From NCBI GenBank assembly GCA_020186115.1, contig WSYJ01000113.1:838641-902640 (forward strand): 64,000 nucleotides of DNA, given 5' to 3'. A program made the translations under genes and the position numbers. Positions 22,402 to 32,563 of the stretch are shown piece by piece (position 1 is the first letter of the stretch; every line of letters starts with the position of its first letter). This DNA comes from Histomonas meleagridis (Eukaryota > Parabasalia > Tritrichomonadida > Dientamoebidae). The notes beneath the pieces were generated by a model. The model was not told the DNA's origin. It saw only the letters and a program-made list of their open reading frames with translations, and did not search any database.

Positions 22402-23481
22402 ATGTTTGCTCTTCTCTTGATCAATACATTATCTTACATCGACGCAGTCGAGATCCCAGAAGGCCTTTCTAATGCTGATGCTTGCTCAATCTGCAAGACA
22501 GTTGTTGGTGGAATTGCCGGATTCATCGGTGCTTCACCAGTTCAATCAGTCATCAAACAATTAGCTCTTGGTCTCTGTGGTAAATTCTCTGGCTCTGGCA
22601 ACACACTTTGCAAGAACATCGTTAACAAGCTCCCAACAATCTTATCATACCTCTCAAAGGGTCTCTCTAAGGCTAACGTCTGCAGCCGTATCAATGTTTG
22701 CAAGTCCAACGATGAAGAAGAAGAATACGAAATCGAATACATCGAAATCCCAGAAGGTCTTGAAAACGGAATCGCCTGCTCCATCTGCAAGCACCTTGTC
22801 AACGCAGTTTCCAAGGTTCTCTCCAGCTCATCCGTCCAAAGCAAAGCTGCAGAAGCAGCAGTAAAGCTTTGCCAGAAGCTTCCAAAGATCGGCCGTAACT
22901 TCTGCGCCAAGCTCGTCAACAAGTATCTCGGCAAGATCATGACATGGCTCGGCCAAAAGGTTAGCGCCTCCACAATCTGCAACAAGCTCAAGTCATGCAG
23001 CGGCAACGATGTTGACAGCGACGATGCATATCTCGAACTTTACCTCGAAATGGACGACGATGACTATGTTACCGAAATCGAACTTCCAATTGGTCTTTCC
23101 AACGCAGACAACTGCGCCATCTGCAAGAAGGCCGTCGGCTTCGTCTCAGCAGCAATGGGCAACAGCATTGTCCAAGCAATCGTCAAGGCCGCCGCTACTG
23201 CCGCATGCAGCTTGATCACAAACGGCGTCGGCGCTGCTCTCTGCAAGACAATCGTCAAGGCCTCCGTCGGCCCAATCATGAACTGGGTCAGCCAGAAGCT
23301 TTCGCAATCCACAATCTGCTCCAAGCTCGGCTTCTGCAGGGGTAACGACGTCGAAGATGACGAAGTAGAAGACGGCGACGAGAACTTGTCCTTCTACAAC
23401 CCGTTATGCTTGAAAATGCTGCAAATGGGCATTTACCCACTCCCACCTGCATGCTTCGACCCAATAACAATATATTTCTGA
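22402..23481 (+). CDS. Secreted saposin-like protein with three SapB domains
   Basis: 359 aa. An N-terminal hydrophobic signal peptide (FALLLINTLSYIDA) is followed by three SapB domains, each with the six cysteines in the family order (CxxC ... C ... C ... CxxxxxC). Each domain begins with a IPEGLxNxxACSICK-type segment, and they are separated by acidic linkers (DEEEEYEIEYIEIPEG, DDDDYVTEIELPIG). SapB domains bind or perturb lipid membranes; in amoebae and trichomonads such proteins are secreted lysosomal/pore-forming effectors. Whether this one permeabilises membranes cannot be read from the sequence. The gene is much richer in G+C and C-ending codons than the neighbouring DNA, suggesting high expression. 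The last 40 residues lie beyond the third domain. Confidence 0.88.
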   Translation: MFALLLINTLSYIDAVEIPEGLSNADACSICKTVVGGIAGFIGASPVQSVIKQLALGLCGKFSGSGNTLCKNIVNKLPTILSYLSKGLSKANVCSRINVCKSNDEEEEYEIEYIEIPEGLENGIACSICKHLVNAVSKVLSSSSVQSKAAEAAVKLCQKLPKIGRNFCAKLVNKYLGKIMTWLGQKVSASTICNKLKSCSGNDVDSDDAYLELYLEMDDDDYVTEIELPIGLSNADNCAICKKAVGFVSAAMGNSIVQAIVKAAATAACSLITNGVGAALCKTIVKASVGPIMNWVSQKLSQSTICSKLGFCRGNDVEDDEVEDGDENLSFYNPLCLKMLQMGIYPLPPACFDPITIYF

Positions 23482-23794
23482 ATCCCGTAAGCAGGTAAAT
23501 AGCTTTTAACCAAATTTTTGTTTTTGGCTGAGTAATGTGAAAATTGGTGATAAGTCCGCTAAGGCGTTGCACTTACAAACACAATCGAATGGCTAGGAAA
23601 TGTATAACTTGTGTACCATCTCTCAATTGATATTTAGTATATTTGGTGATAATTCGAATTATTTTATGCATACTGAACATGGTTATATTGAAATAGTTAA
23701 GTTGCTACTTGAACAAAAAAAATTGATATTAAGGCTAAAAAAATTTTAATTTGTTTTATTTAATATAAATTTTAATAGATTTCAATTTAATATA
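23482..23794 (+). pseudogene. Ankyrin-repeat remnant downstream of the saposin-like gene
   Basis: Around 23640-23740 the plus strand reads one ankyrin-like repeat (EHGYIEIVKLLLEQK), broken by stops. It continues, in a different frame, across the start of the duplicated arm (ASSKANKEIVKLL near 23850). The rest of the spacer shows nothing. Confidence 0.4.
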
Positions 23795-26487
23795 TGGAAA
23801 TTATCCATATGATTTAATACAACACTTATAATAGCATCTTCAAAAGCTAATAAAGAAATAGTAAAATTACTCAACGAAAAAGAAGTAAAACTAAAAACTG
23901 TTCAGAAGGACCCAAGCAATTGAGTTTTGAGACCCCACAACAATAACATTATTCCAAACTCAAAATATAAGCACTCCTTTGGAACATAAATGTCATATTA
24001 AGGAGAAAAAAAAATTGGGAAAAATCATATTTAAAAAATTTTCGTACACAAAACATGACTATTTAGAAATAAAAAATAATTACATATTATTAAAATTTTA
24101 AAAGAGTTATATTTTATTTTTTAAATCAAAACATATTCAACTTGGTACGAAATGAAATCCACTTCTAAATCAAGAAAAAAAATGCATAAAAATATGAATT
24201 AAACTCTTCATCATTATTCATAAAAATTCAATGAATTTTGTAAAAAAGGACTGGTTTTCGTATCACATTTGGTAATAATTGCTCAATACTCAGTTTTCTG
24301 CTGAGATTTATTGATAGGAAAATGATCGGTATTGTGATATTGAATACCTTACAAACACAATTGAGCAGGAGAGAGACAGGACAATATTACTCACCAAATC
24401 AAAATCAGTGCCAGGCACCATGTTGTTAAGGTGTAAATGCAACATACAATCAAGTTTACCAAAAAGATATTTTACAAAACATAATATTTAAGCAACATAA
24501 AAAGTGACACTTCGCAGTGGTGCGTTTTATCTATCGGGTCTTGGGTTTATGGAGTATTTTTCAAAGATATCAAATCCTCCACATGTAAGGAACTTGAGGA
24601 TAAACCCTGGACTTAGGCACCGTTCTCGCCTTTATACCAAACCTAAGTCTTTTGTTCCAGACCCAGACCCATATCCTGATGCACAAATAAAAATTGTATA
24701 TAATTATTTTGGAATCAATCCTCAAGGGTCAATAATCTTAATTGGCACAAAAAATTTATTTTCCAGGCAATTACCAAACATGGGTACAACCTATATATCA
24801 CGGCTTTTATTTGATATCAAAGCATTTTCTATTGTTCTTTTACACGGTGGTTGTGTTCATGGCGGTATTTGTTCACGTATTTTTGAGAAAGAATCTTTTA
24901 TTGAAATTGCATTTTGTGCAGTTGATTATCAATTTCAAGCACGTGGGTATGGTCGATTACTTATGAATTACCTCAAGTCGTGTCTTCAAAACATTAATAT
25001 TTATGACATGATAACTTGTGCTGATAATGAAGCAGTTACATATTTTCGTAAACAGGGATTTAATCAAAACGAAATTCTGATGAATCCTTCTCGATGGGTT
25101 GGGTGTATCAAGGATTATGATGGAATTACTCTAGTTCATTGCCGTCTTCGTTCTGACATTGTTTATTCCAAGTTTCCAAAAATCCTTCAAAAACAGATTG
25201 AAATCCTCAGGAGCAAGACACATTTTGTTCATGATTTGCCGAATGTTACGCCTTCTTTTGTTCCATTTTTCCAATCGCCTTCGTTTGCGAACTTTTCGTT
25301 ATCGTCACTTCCCCCGTCACTTTTCAAAGCTGAAAACTATTCGGAGCGAATGAAAGTTCTCAAAGAAAAACTTTTAAGGATATTTAATACTCTTGCAAGT
25401 GATAACAAATTTGCGGAAGTTTTTGAGCATCCTGTTACAGAAGATTTCGCTCCTGGATACTTTTCAAAGATCAAGAAGCCAATGGATTTCATGACAATAC
25501 GGAAAAGATTAACAAAATATGAAGACTACTATAAAAGACCAGAAATATTTGCAGCAGATATCACATTAATGTGTGATAATTGCAAATTGTTCAATACGCC
25601 TGATACTTCATATTATAGACTCGCAAATGAATTGATGAAAAAGTTCAATCATTTGTATTTTGAAGAATTTCCGCAATAACTGTTATCATGTTTTGTAAAA
25701 TTATATTATTAATAATTTTTTTATTATTAATTTATAATCGAATTATTAATTAATAATGTAGAATTCTGTATTTGTAAGTTTAATGATATAATAAAATGAA
25801 TATGATAAATAAGATTATACATGAATTATAATATATATAAACAATATTTTTACCATTAGAAAATTCATTAAAATATTTTTGTTTATTCTAAAAATCATAA
25901 CGATTTATAAGTTTAATATTTATTTAACTATATATTATCATTTTAAAGTAAAATATAATGATGATCGAACTTTACAATTGAAGGAAACCAAATTTTTAGA
26001 AAGATACATACGAATGAAAAAATTTATCTTCATAAATGTGAGAATATAACATATATCTTAATTCGAATGCTTTAACGCATAGTCATAAATATACTAAATA
26101 AAATACATTGATTGAATCAGTTCCTTATGTTAATACATTTTTGGATAATTTTACACATATTATTATGCCTGCATTGTATTCACTTATTTTTTATCATTAT
26201 CCACAAATATTATCACTTTATACAATTGTAAAATCATATTTAATGACACTTATAAAATCAGAAAGTAAATATATTCATGTTTACTTTATATGTTATAACT
26301 ATACAATTATATTCTATCCATGATACTATGGTTATTATTCCTATTTCTTTTATATTACTTATATATATGAAGGAATTATAGAATATGGTGAAAATAATAC
26401 ATTAATTATTATAATAATTGCAGTTATATTGTGTTAACTATTGTATTTATAATAATATTAATATTTATAATAAAATATCAAAATAAA
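23795..26487. repeat. Right arm of 2.7-kb inverted duplication
   Basis: Reverse-complement match to 1-2697. Differences are mostly single bases and homopolymer-length changes. This arm holds the intact GCN5-type gene. The match runs up to the window's left edge, so the outer end is probably further right than 26487 relative to unseen sequence. Confidence 0.9.
24549..25679 (+). CDS. GCN5-type histone acetyltransferase with bromodomain
   Basis: 376 aa from the ATG at 24549. GCN5 acetylates histone H3 tails in SAGA-type coactivator complexes. The GNAT domain shows GGICSRIFEKESFIEIAF with the catalytic Glu in FIEIAF, the acetyl-CoA loop QARGYGRLLMNYLK and CADNEAVTYFRKQGF (family YADNYAIGYFKKQGF). 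A C-terminal bromodomain follows: FAPGYFSKIKKPMDFMTIRKRL and the acetyl-lysine-binding asparagine in MCDNCKLFNTPDTSYY. The order GNAT-bromodomain is as in yeast and human GCN5, with a shorter N-terminus. An open extension upstream lacks an ATG. The inverted copy at 808-1939 is frameshifted, so this is the likely functional gene. Histone H3 lies 1.5 kb downstream. Confidence 0.92.
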   Translation: MEYFSKISNPPHVRNLRINPGLRHRSRLYTKPKSFVPDPDPYPDAQIKIVYNYFGINPQGSIILIGTKNLFSRQLPNMGTTYISRLLFDIKAFSIVLLHGGCVHGGICSRIFEKESFIEIAFCAVDYQFQARGYGRLLMNYLKSCLQNINIYDMITCADNEAVTYFRKQGFNQNEILMNPSRWVGCIKDYDGITLVHCRLRSDIVYSKFPKILQKQIEILRSKTHFVHDLPNVTPSFVPFFQSPSFANFSLSSLPPSLFKAENYSERMKVLKEKLLRIFNTLASDNKFAEVFEHPVTEDFAPGYFSKIKKPMDFMTIRKRLTKYEDYYKRPEIFAADITLMCDNCKLFNTPDTSYYRLANELMKKFNHLYFEEFPQ

Positions 26488-26620
26488 AAGAGAAAACAAA
26501 AATACAGATGTTTGTGAAGAAAATAATAACAAAGAAACCGATTATGTATTCTCAATAGTGATTAGTAACACAAATATTGAAGATATCCATTTGCAAAAGA
26601 CATTAAAGAAGATTAATTTA
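26108..26620 (+). pseudogene. Remnant of membrane/surface-protein 3' end (right arm)
   Basis: This is the counterpart of 1-450. A hydrophobic frame of 71 codons is followed by Ile-rich membrane-like sequence (NNTLIIIIIIAVILC), a lysine-rich stretch and an acidic Asn-rich tail (TDVCEENNNKETDYVF) in a different frame ending in taa. It looks like a type I surface-protein tail broken by indels. There is no start or ectodomain. Low certainty. Confidence 0.25.
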
Positions 26621-27200
26621 TAAGTTAAATAAAAATAAATATTTTAAGAATGTAAAAAATTAATTTAAATTAATAGAGATACTGCATTACACATGAATTT
26701 TTTCAAGAAAATTCAAAAATAAAATAATCTTCATAGAATTTCCATTGTATTAAAAAAAAAATGTAATTTACATAAAGTTTTTGCAGTTGATAAAAAATTA
26801 TAATACACTCAGCAAAAGATTTACGTGCTCTATAATTCCAAAAGTGAATCTTTAAAAATTTGTATTACAAAATGTGTTTTGGTTTGATTTTTTAGTGAAT
26901 TATTTCAACAAAAGATTTAAATCCATTTTATCTATCGTTTATTTAAAAATTTATCCAATAAATTAAATAAGGAAATGAATTTACAAAATATTAAAATTAA
27001 AATAAATTAATAATTCATAGTCCATAACATAATAACACAAGAAAACTTTGGTTTAATTTCCCGGGGTTTTCTTTTGTTATTGAAATGTCATTTTGCATCA
27101 CCATTTTTAAATATGTTTACCAATTACTTATTCATTTAAATTTAATAGACCCAAAACGTCATTAAATACTAAGCCGCCTACTAAGTGTTAACTCCTTTGC
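26621..27200. other. Intergenic DNA upstream of histone H3
   Basis: AT-rich. Nothing is recognised apart from the initiator at its end; a short GC island cccggggtt lies near 27060. Confidence 0.5.
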
Positions 27201-27208
27201 TCATTTCC
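27201..27208 (+). promoter_or_regulatory. Initiator-like element of histone H3
   Basis: TCATTTCC, 5 nt before the ATG at 27213 and directly after CCTTTGC. It matches the TCAYTT initiator consensus and implies a very short 5' UTR. Confidence 0.5.
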
Positions 27209-27212
27209 ATTA

Positions 27213-27629
27213 ATGGCACGTACCAAACAAACAGCACGGAAGTCAACAGGTGGTAAGACACCGCGTAAGTCGCTTGGCGCTAAGGCAGCACGTAAGTCAA
27301 CACCAGTTGTTGATTCACAAGGCGCTAAGAAGCAGCATCGTTTCAGACCGGGTACAGTTGCACTCCGTGAAATCCGTAAATATCAAAAGAGCACAGACCT
27401 TCTTATCCGTAAGCTTCCATTCCAACGTCTTGTTCGTGAAATCGCATCTGGATTCCGCGGAGATCTCCGTTTCCAATCATCAGCCATCGCAGCACTTCAG
27501 GAAGCATCGGAAGCATATCTTGTTGGTCTTTTTGAAGATACAAACCTTTGCGCGATTCATGCAAATCGTGTTACAATTATGGAACGCGATGTCCAACTTG
27601 CACAACGTATTCGTGGTGAACGTAACTAA
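27213..27629 (+). CDS. Histone H3, divergent
   Basis: 138 aa. The tail [14 protein letters not shown] is canonical through Lys14, with Lys18, Lys23 and Lys27 kept. The linker between Lys27 and Lys36 is replaced by [12 protein letters not shown], two residues longer than usual. The histone fold is strongly conserved ([63 protein letters not shown]). Positions equivalent to Lys79 (GFRGD) and Lys122 (MERD) are arginine. There is no intron. The coding region is richer in G+C than its flanks, and the stop codon overlaps taaa, a sequence linked to trichomonad polyadenylation. It is a core nucleosome subunit; whether it is the major H3 or a variant cannot be decided here. Confidence 0.96.
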   Translation: MARTKQTARKSTGGKTPRKSLGAKAARKSTPVVDSQGAKKQHRFRPGTVALREIRKYQKSTDLLIRKLPFQRLVREIASGFRGDLRFQSSAIAALQEASEAYLVGLFEDTNLCAIHANRVTIMERDVQLAQRIRGERN

Positions 27630-27841
27630 ATGTTTATTTGCTTAATTAAATAACTAACTAAAGTGTTAAAACAAATAAATTTCCTTCCAGTATATATATG
27701 TAGAGATTCATTGCTGATTGACAAGCCTCATTCAAAAATTCCAATAAATTACGAATTAATAATTATAAAGTTGAATTTAGAGCGTGTAAGGTTTGCTCAA
27801 AAGCAAAAATGTGGTGTTGAACACGTGTTAAAACAGAAACT

Positions 27842-28714
27842 ATGAATGTCGGCCGTTTATGGCTTTTTCTGGTTGGCTTTTATTTAAAACTGGAGGCATT
27901 TTCCTATTCTTCCCCTGAGTTCATCGACTTTTCAATCCACTCACCAACTCAAAAATACTTTGATCCAGTAAATAATGTTAACTGGGATTATAGAGACGTT
28001 GGAGATACATCATTGAAAGAATCGATTCTTATTATTCCTGGTATCGCAGAAACCACGAACACAATGTTCCGAATTGTGCCCAGTTTGCTAGAAGTTGTTG
28101 GTAGAGTTGTTATAGTAAGCATTCCATCATACGAAAAACTATCTCATTTTTTAGTCGGTTTCGATGTTTTCACTGCAAAGTTCCAAATTTCGCAAATTCA
28201 CTTGATTGGTTTTGGACTTGGCGGATTTTTATCTCTCCACATTTCTACATATCCAAATCTTTCAGCCGAGATTAAATCTCTTACATTAGTTTCAAGTTAT
28301 GTGTCAACAGTTGACTTTAGAAACGCCGGTTTTTTAAAATTCTTTACAGGAAAAACACGAATTTTCAAAGATCTTTCACTTGATTCAGCACCAGATCACT
28401 TGGTTAATTCGTATGCATTCATTGCAAAAGAAATAGAAATAATACCAGCATCTTTGATATCTTCGCGATTAACTTTAAGAGCAACTTCACCAAATATATC
28501 AATTTCTAAAATTCCACAAAATCCAATTTTAATCATTCAAACATTGGATTTCCCTTTAAACATTAGTAACAGCGCTCTCCCACAGCAAGCTCTCGGATCA
28601 ATGGCAAGCGTTTGTCTCCTTAAAATCGGTGGTTGCTTCCCACACTTAGCTGATCCTGAAAACTTAATTTCTTGCATCAAGCGTCATTTGCAAAAAATAG
28701 TAGGCGAGAAATAA
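27842..28714 (+). CDS. Alpha/beta-hydrolase-fold protein, maspardin (SPG21)-like
   Basis: 290 aa. An alpha/beta-hydrolase fold is indicated by LIIPGIAETTNTMFRIVP (oxyanion strand), VVIVSIPSY, and the elbow IHLIGFGLGGFLSLHI. In hydrolases the elbow reads GxSxG; here it is GFGLGG, so the serine nucleophile is missing. The C-terminal half recalls human maspardin: SSRLTLRATSP (family SRLTLN) and IGGCFPHLADPENL (family GGNFPYL.R..E). Maspardin is a non-catalytic endosomal/cytosolic adaptor. The N-terminus begins with a hydrophobic stretch (LWLFLVGFYLKLEAFS) that might act as a signal or anchor. The frame is intact and sits just downstream of histone H3. Confidence 0.7.
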   Translation: MNVGRLWLFLVGFYLKLEAFSYSSPEFIDFSIHSPTQKYFDPVNNVNWDYRDVGDTSLKESILIIPGIAETTNTMFRIVPSLLEVVGRVVIVSIPSYEKLSHFLVGFDVFTAKFQISQIHLIGFGLGGFLSLHISTYPNLSAEIKSLTLVSSYVSTVDFRNAGFLKFFTGKTRIFKDLSLDSAPDHLVNSYAFIAKEIEIIPASLISSRLTLRATSPNISISKIPQNPILIIQTLDFPLNISNSALPQQALGSMASVCLLKIGGCFPHLADPENLISCIKRHLQKIVGEK

Positions 28715-28949
28715 CCAATATATTAGTAAAATGAAAGCTGTCATATTTTTAATTTAATTTAATGAAACACCGCTTGAACTCTGATTTAGATAATAAAAAT
28801 TAGGATATTTTTTAAATGATGACATAATAATTCTAAAAGGAAACAACAAAGCAATAAAAAATGTTTTTGGGGATCCCCACACGCTCATCATAAGTAAAGT
28901 ATTCAATACATTGATTTGAATTATTTACATATATCTTTAAAAAAAACGA

Positions 28950-30389
28950 ATGTTTTGGACTCTTGTTATTATTTTAATAATAATTATTCTTCGATTTATA
29001 ATAATCAAATATTGTCTTAAATATTTACCACCACCACTTCATAATAAAGAACCAAGTATTAGTTTTGAAGAGTTAAATTTTGGTGAAAGTTTTACAATTG
29101 GTACAGCCACTAGTTCATGGCAAATCGAGAAAGAAGTTCAACCAAGTAATTGGAGTCTTTTTGAGAAACGAACACGAAAAGATGGTACCGCGTGTTGTCC
29201 CCCGCATTTAAATGGTTGTGATGCTATTAAACAATTTGATACAGATTTAACATTAATGGAAAGTATGAATTTAACTTCATATCGCTTTAGTCTTTCATGG
29301 TCAGCATTAAATCCACACGAAGGATATTTTGATGAAGTTTATTTGCAACATTATATTGAAATGTGTGATAAATTATTAATGAAAGGTATTGAACCATATA
29401 TTACATTATTACATTTTGAATTACCATCATGGTTAGAAGAAATCGGAGGTTTATGTAATGACAACTTTGATAAATATTATAAAGAATATTTAAAATTTGT
29501 TATTCCTAAACTCAAAGGACATTGTATTAATTTTTTTTACGATTAATGAACCATCTGTTCATAGTATGATGAGTTATTTATTTGGATCATTTGCTCCTGG
29601 TATTAAATCACTTCAAAAAATTTTAAAATATCACTTATAACATTAATGCGATGTCATTCTATTGGTTATAAATTTATACATAAAATCATACCAGAAAGTC
29701 GAGTATCATATGCCAAACAAATTATCGAATTTCAACCTATTCATCGATGGTCATTAATTGAAATATTAATTACATATTTAGGGAATCAATTTTTTAATTC
29801 ACCTACATTAGATTGTATTCAAACAGGGAAAGTTGAAATGAATTTTTTTGGTATTAAAGTTATTAATGAACGTATTAAAGGTTTAAAAGATTCTATTGAT
29901 TTTATTGGAGTTAATCATTATACTATTATATTTGCATCTATTAATCCTAAAGATTGGAGTGGTCGGAAAGAATTTCCAATAATATTATCTAATTATACAC
30001 AAAAATATCGATTATCAGATTGTGGATGGTCATTAGTTCCAGAATCATTATTAAATACAGTTGAATGGGTTAATGCACGATGGAATGCGAGGAAATTAAA
30101 TATAATTATATCAGAACACGGTATATCAGATCAAAAAGATGATAGAAGACCTCAATTTATCACTGAATCACTTCTTTATCTTAAAGAAGGTATTGATAAA
30201 TATAAATTACCAGTTAAAGGATATATGTATTGGTCATTATTAGATAATTATGAATGGGCCGATGGTTATAAAGAACATTTTGGATTAATTGAAGTTAATT
30301 TAGAAACACAAGAAAGGAAAAAACGAGGTACATGTGAAATAATTAGTGAAGTAGCATTAAAATGTAAAAATGATGAAAAAAAGAAATAA
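28950..30389 (+). pseudogene. GH1 family beta-glucosidase, left copy, frameshifted
   Basis: About 480 aa when read across the breaks. An N-terminal membrane-anchor-like helix (LVIILIIIILRFIIIKYCL) precedes the glycoside hydrolase 1 domain: GTATSSWQIE, YRFSLSWSALNPHEG, the acid/base TINEP region, and the nucleophile in IIISEHGIS (family I/VTENG). The frame breaks at the eight-T run near 29531-29538 (seven in the right copy) and again near 29619-29626 (two extra bases in caaaaaattttaaa). The remainder (29646-30389) is open. It would hydrolyse beta-linked glucosides; the N-terminal helix suggests membrane association. The right copy is intact here but broken elsewhere. Confidence 0.85.
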
Positions 30390-30529
30390 TAATAATAATA
30401 ATAAAAGAAATATATTTAAATTTTATTATTTAGAAAATCAATCAATCAATCAAACATTAAATATTATGAATCAAATTAATTTTATATTTTTTTCATTAAT
30501 ATAATTTTCTTTATAAAGATAAATGTCAA

Positions 30530-30602
30530 GGTCTCGTAGCTCAGTCGGTAGAGCGTTGTGCTGATAACGCAAAGGTCTAGGGTTCAAGTCCCTGCGGGAC
30601 CA
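30530..30602 (+). tRNA. tRNA-Ile (anticodon GAT), occupied by a retroelement at its 3' end
   Basis: 73 nt. Acceptor GGTCTCG pairs with CGGGACC (one T.G pair), with discriminator A. The D arm is GCTC-agtcggta-GAGC, the anticodon stem ttgtg/cgcaa has loop ctGATaa, and the T arm contains GGTTCAAGTCC. The gene is complete; foreign sequence starts two bases after the discriminator. An identical unoccupied copy is at 43045-43117 on the minus strand. Confidence 0.95.
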
Positions 30603-30603
30603 T
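30589..30603 (+). repeat. 5' target-site duplication of the tRNA-Ile retroelement
   Basis: tccctgcgggaccat, from tRNA position T60 to the first base past the discriminator. Repeated exactly at 36915-36929 and present once in the empty site (43044-43058, minus strand). Confidence 0.95.
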
Positions 30604-30825
30604 GTTTTTTTCATTTTTTAAATCGAGCTTATTTTTACCCCAGGTTGCAGATTTAGAAAGCTTACCTGGAGTAGAGCACAACGGTACTAGTCTCGCGTCT
30701 CAACTCAAAACTTTCATTTTACAAATTGCATATCGGCCGGAAGACACCCACCCAGAACAGCTCAGAAACTACGCACGACACCACCTTACAACACAAAAAC
30801 AAGATAGATATTAATTTTTTTATAA

Positions 30826-32563
30826 AATATTGAAGAAAATTTGAGCATCACCAAATATGATCTCGGTGAATATGATGTCCTTCCCATTTCACTGTTGATC
30901 TTTCCGTTTGAACTATGGGATAACATATTAATGAAACCAATTACGAAACCGGTCTCCCTGGACTTCTTTCAAGCTCTTTTTCCTGATTTTTCGACACCCA
31001 ACATCCAAACAGACCTAGTCAATTTTGAGTGTCATTTTAAGAATTTAGTCGACCACCAACTACAAGATCTCTCAAATTTACTAACTTTACTCTTTATCGA
31101 CTATTACATTTTATCACTAGGAAAAAGTGCGTATCTGCAGGAATTTGTTAAAAAATGCGGTCATTCAACTATACGAATTCTCTAACTTACTACTTACGAA
31201 ACCCTACAAATTCACCTTCAATCTTAATAATGAAAGACACTTTGTCCCAATAGAGTTACGTAATAAATATTTATTAACATCTCCAAACATTAATTTATTA
31301 TTCAGAAGAATGGGTCTCATGTTTGCATTCTATATCATTAGCATATCGAATTCAGGTATCTCACCTCGGATTTTTGAAGACAATTTTATTGATCTACTAA
31401 TGCAAAACAACTTTGATTTAAACTACTTAAGAAACCCAGAAACAGAGAATCCGGTAGTTCCTGCACAAAATAGTGTCCAAAATCCAATCATAAACAATAA
31501 TCTCGAATTTAATTTTTACATAAATCAAACTTTCGATCAAAATTTACTAAATAGCATACACTACGCCTTAGCAACAATGGAAAACTATCATCAGGTAACT
31601 TTTGACCAATTCCTAAAATTACAACAAGAACAAGATATCAAAATATTTAATTTACAGAATAAATTAGAGTTACAAAATGAAATTATGAATAATATAATCT
31701 ATCAAATTAAATACATTGAAAATACCAAGATCAATGAGAATAAAAATACTACTGACCTAATTGAAAATTTCGTCTCCAATCAAAACATATTTAATAAAGA
31801 TTTAATCCAAAATTTAATTAAAATCAAACTAAATCCAAATGATGATTATAAAGCATTACTACAAAATCAAAATCAGAACATTGTAGATAATATTAATAGA
31901 AATCATAATCTTATAATTTCAGTTTTTAAAGAAGCTCAAGTTTTAAATTCATCGAACTTAACTAAAATATTTGAAAATAATAACACTCTAATTGATAAAT
32001 GGAGTGAAAATATTAATTCGTTAATTACTTTTAAAAATTCAGAATTAATAGCACAATCAAACCTTTATAAAGAACATTTAGATAAAATTATGACTTATAA
32101 CCAAGAATTAATGGAAATTAATCGAAATTTCATTTTGGAACAAAAAGAAAATCGAGAGATTGCAGACTTGGCTATAGTCAATGTTCTAACTCATCAAACT
32201 GAGAACCTTAACCAACAAAATGATTTATTTAATAAATTTATGGAAAATGTACAATATATTTTAACCAACTTATTGAAGGTAACCACAAATTCCATTATGA
32301 ATATTCAAAATCAAAATAACAATACACAAAATCAACCTAACAATAACATTCAACAAAATGAACAACCCCAAAATACAATAAATATTATAATTAATAATGA
32401 CCATAACAACATTAATAATCAGAATAATCAACAAGATGATCAACAAGATTTTGTTTTCAATAATAATCAGCAACATATTATATATATAGAAGACAAAATT
32501 GCTAATATTAATAATAGAACAGAATTAGACAAACTAATTGAAGAATTAAAAAGAAATGAATGA
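30826..32563 (+). CDS. Retroelement ORF1: coiled-coil, Asn/Gln-rich protein (one frameshift)
   Basis: About 575 codons, read in one frame to the six-A run near 31150-31155 and in another from there to the stop at 32563. It is mostly helical and rich in Asn, Gln, Ile and Lys, with long heptad-like stretches in the middle (about 31600-32250), then an Asn/Gln-rich tail (NNTQNQPNNNIQQNEQPQN). No RNA-binding or zinc-knuckle motif is recognised. No ATG lies near the 5' end of the frame; the first in-frame ATG is at 30931. A small separate open frame (30602-30814) lies upstream. By position it would be the ORF1 nucleic-acid-binding or multimerising protein, which is inference. Its last codons overlap the start of ORF2. 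Confidence 0.65.

Noticed and set aside
22542-23324. Several overlapping frames over the saposin-like gene
   Set aside because: Shadow frames caused by the G+C-rich, stop-poor coding sequence; the six-cysteine SapB pattern fixes the real frame.
23288-23572. Possible small basic Arg-rich protein on the minus strand
   Set aside because: Antisense to the acidic linker at the end of the saposin-like gene; no promoter motif or conserved feature.
30602-30814. 71-codon frame starting in the tRNA-Ile 3' end
   Set aside because: It overlaps the tRNA and target duplication, has no recognisable motif and ends before ORF1; it could be a leader peptide but is not supported.
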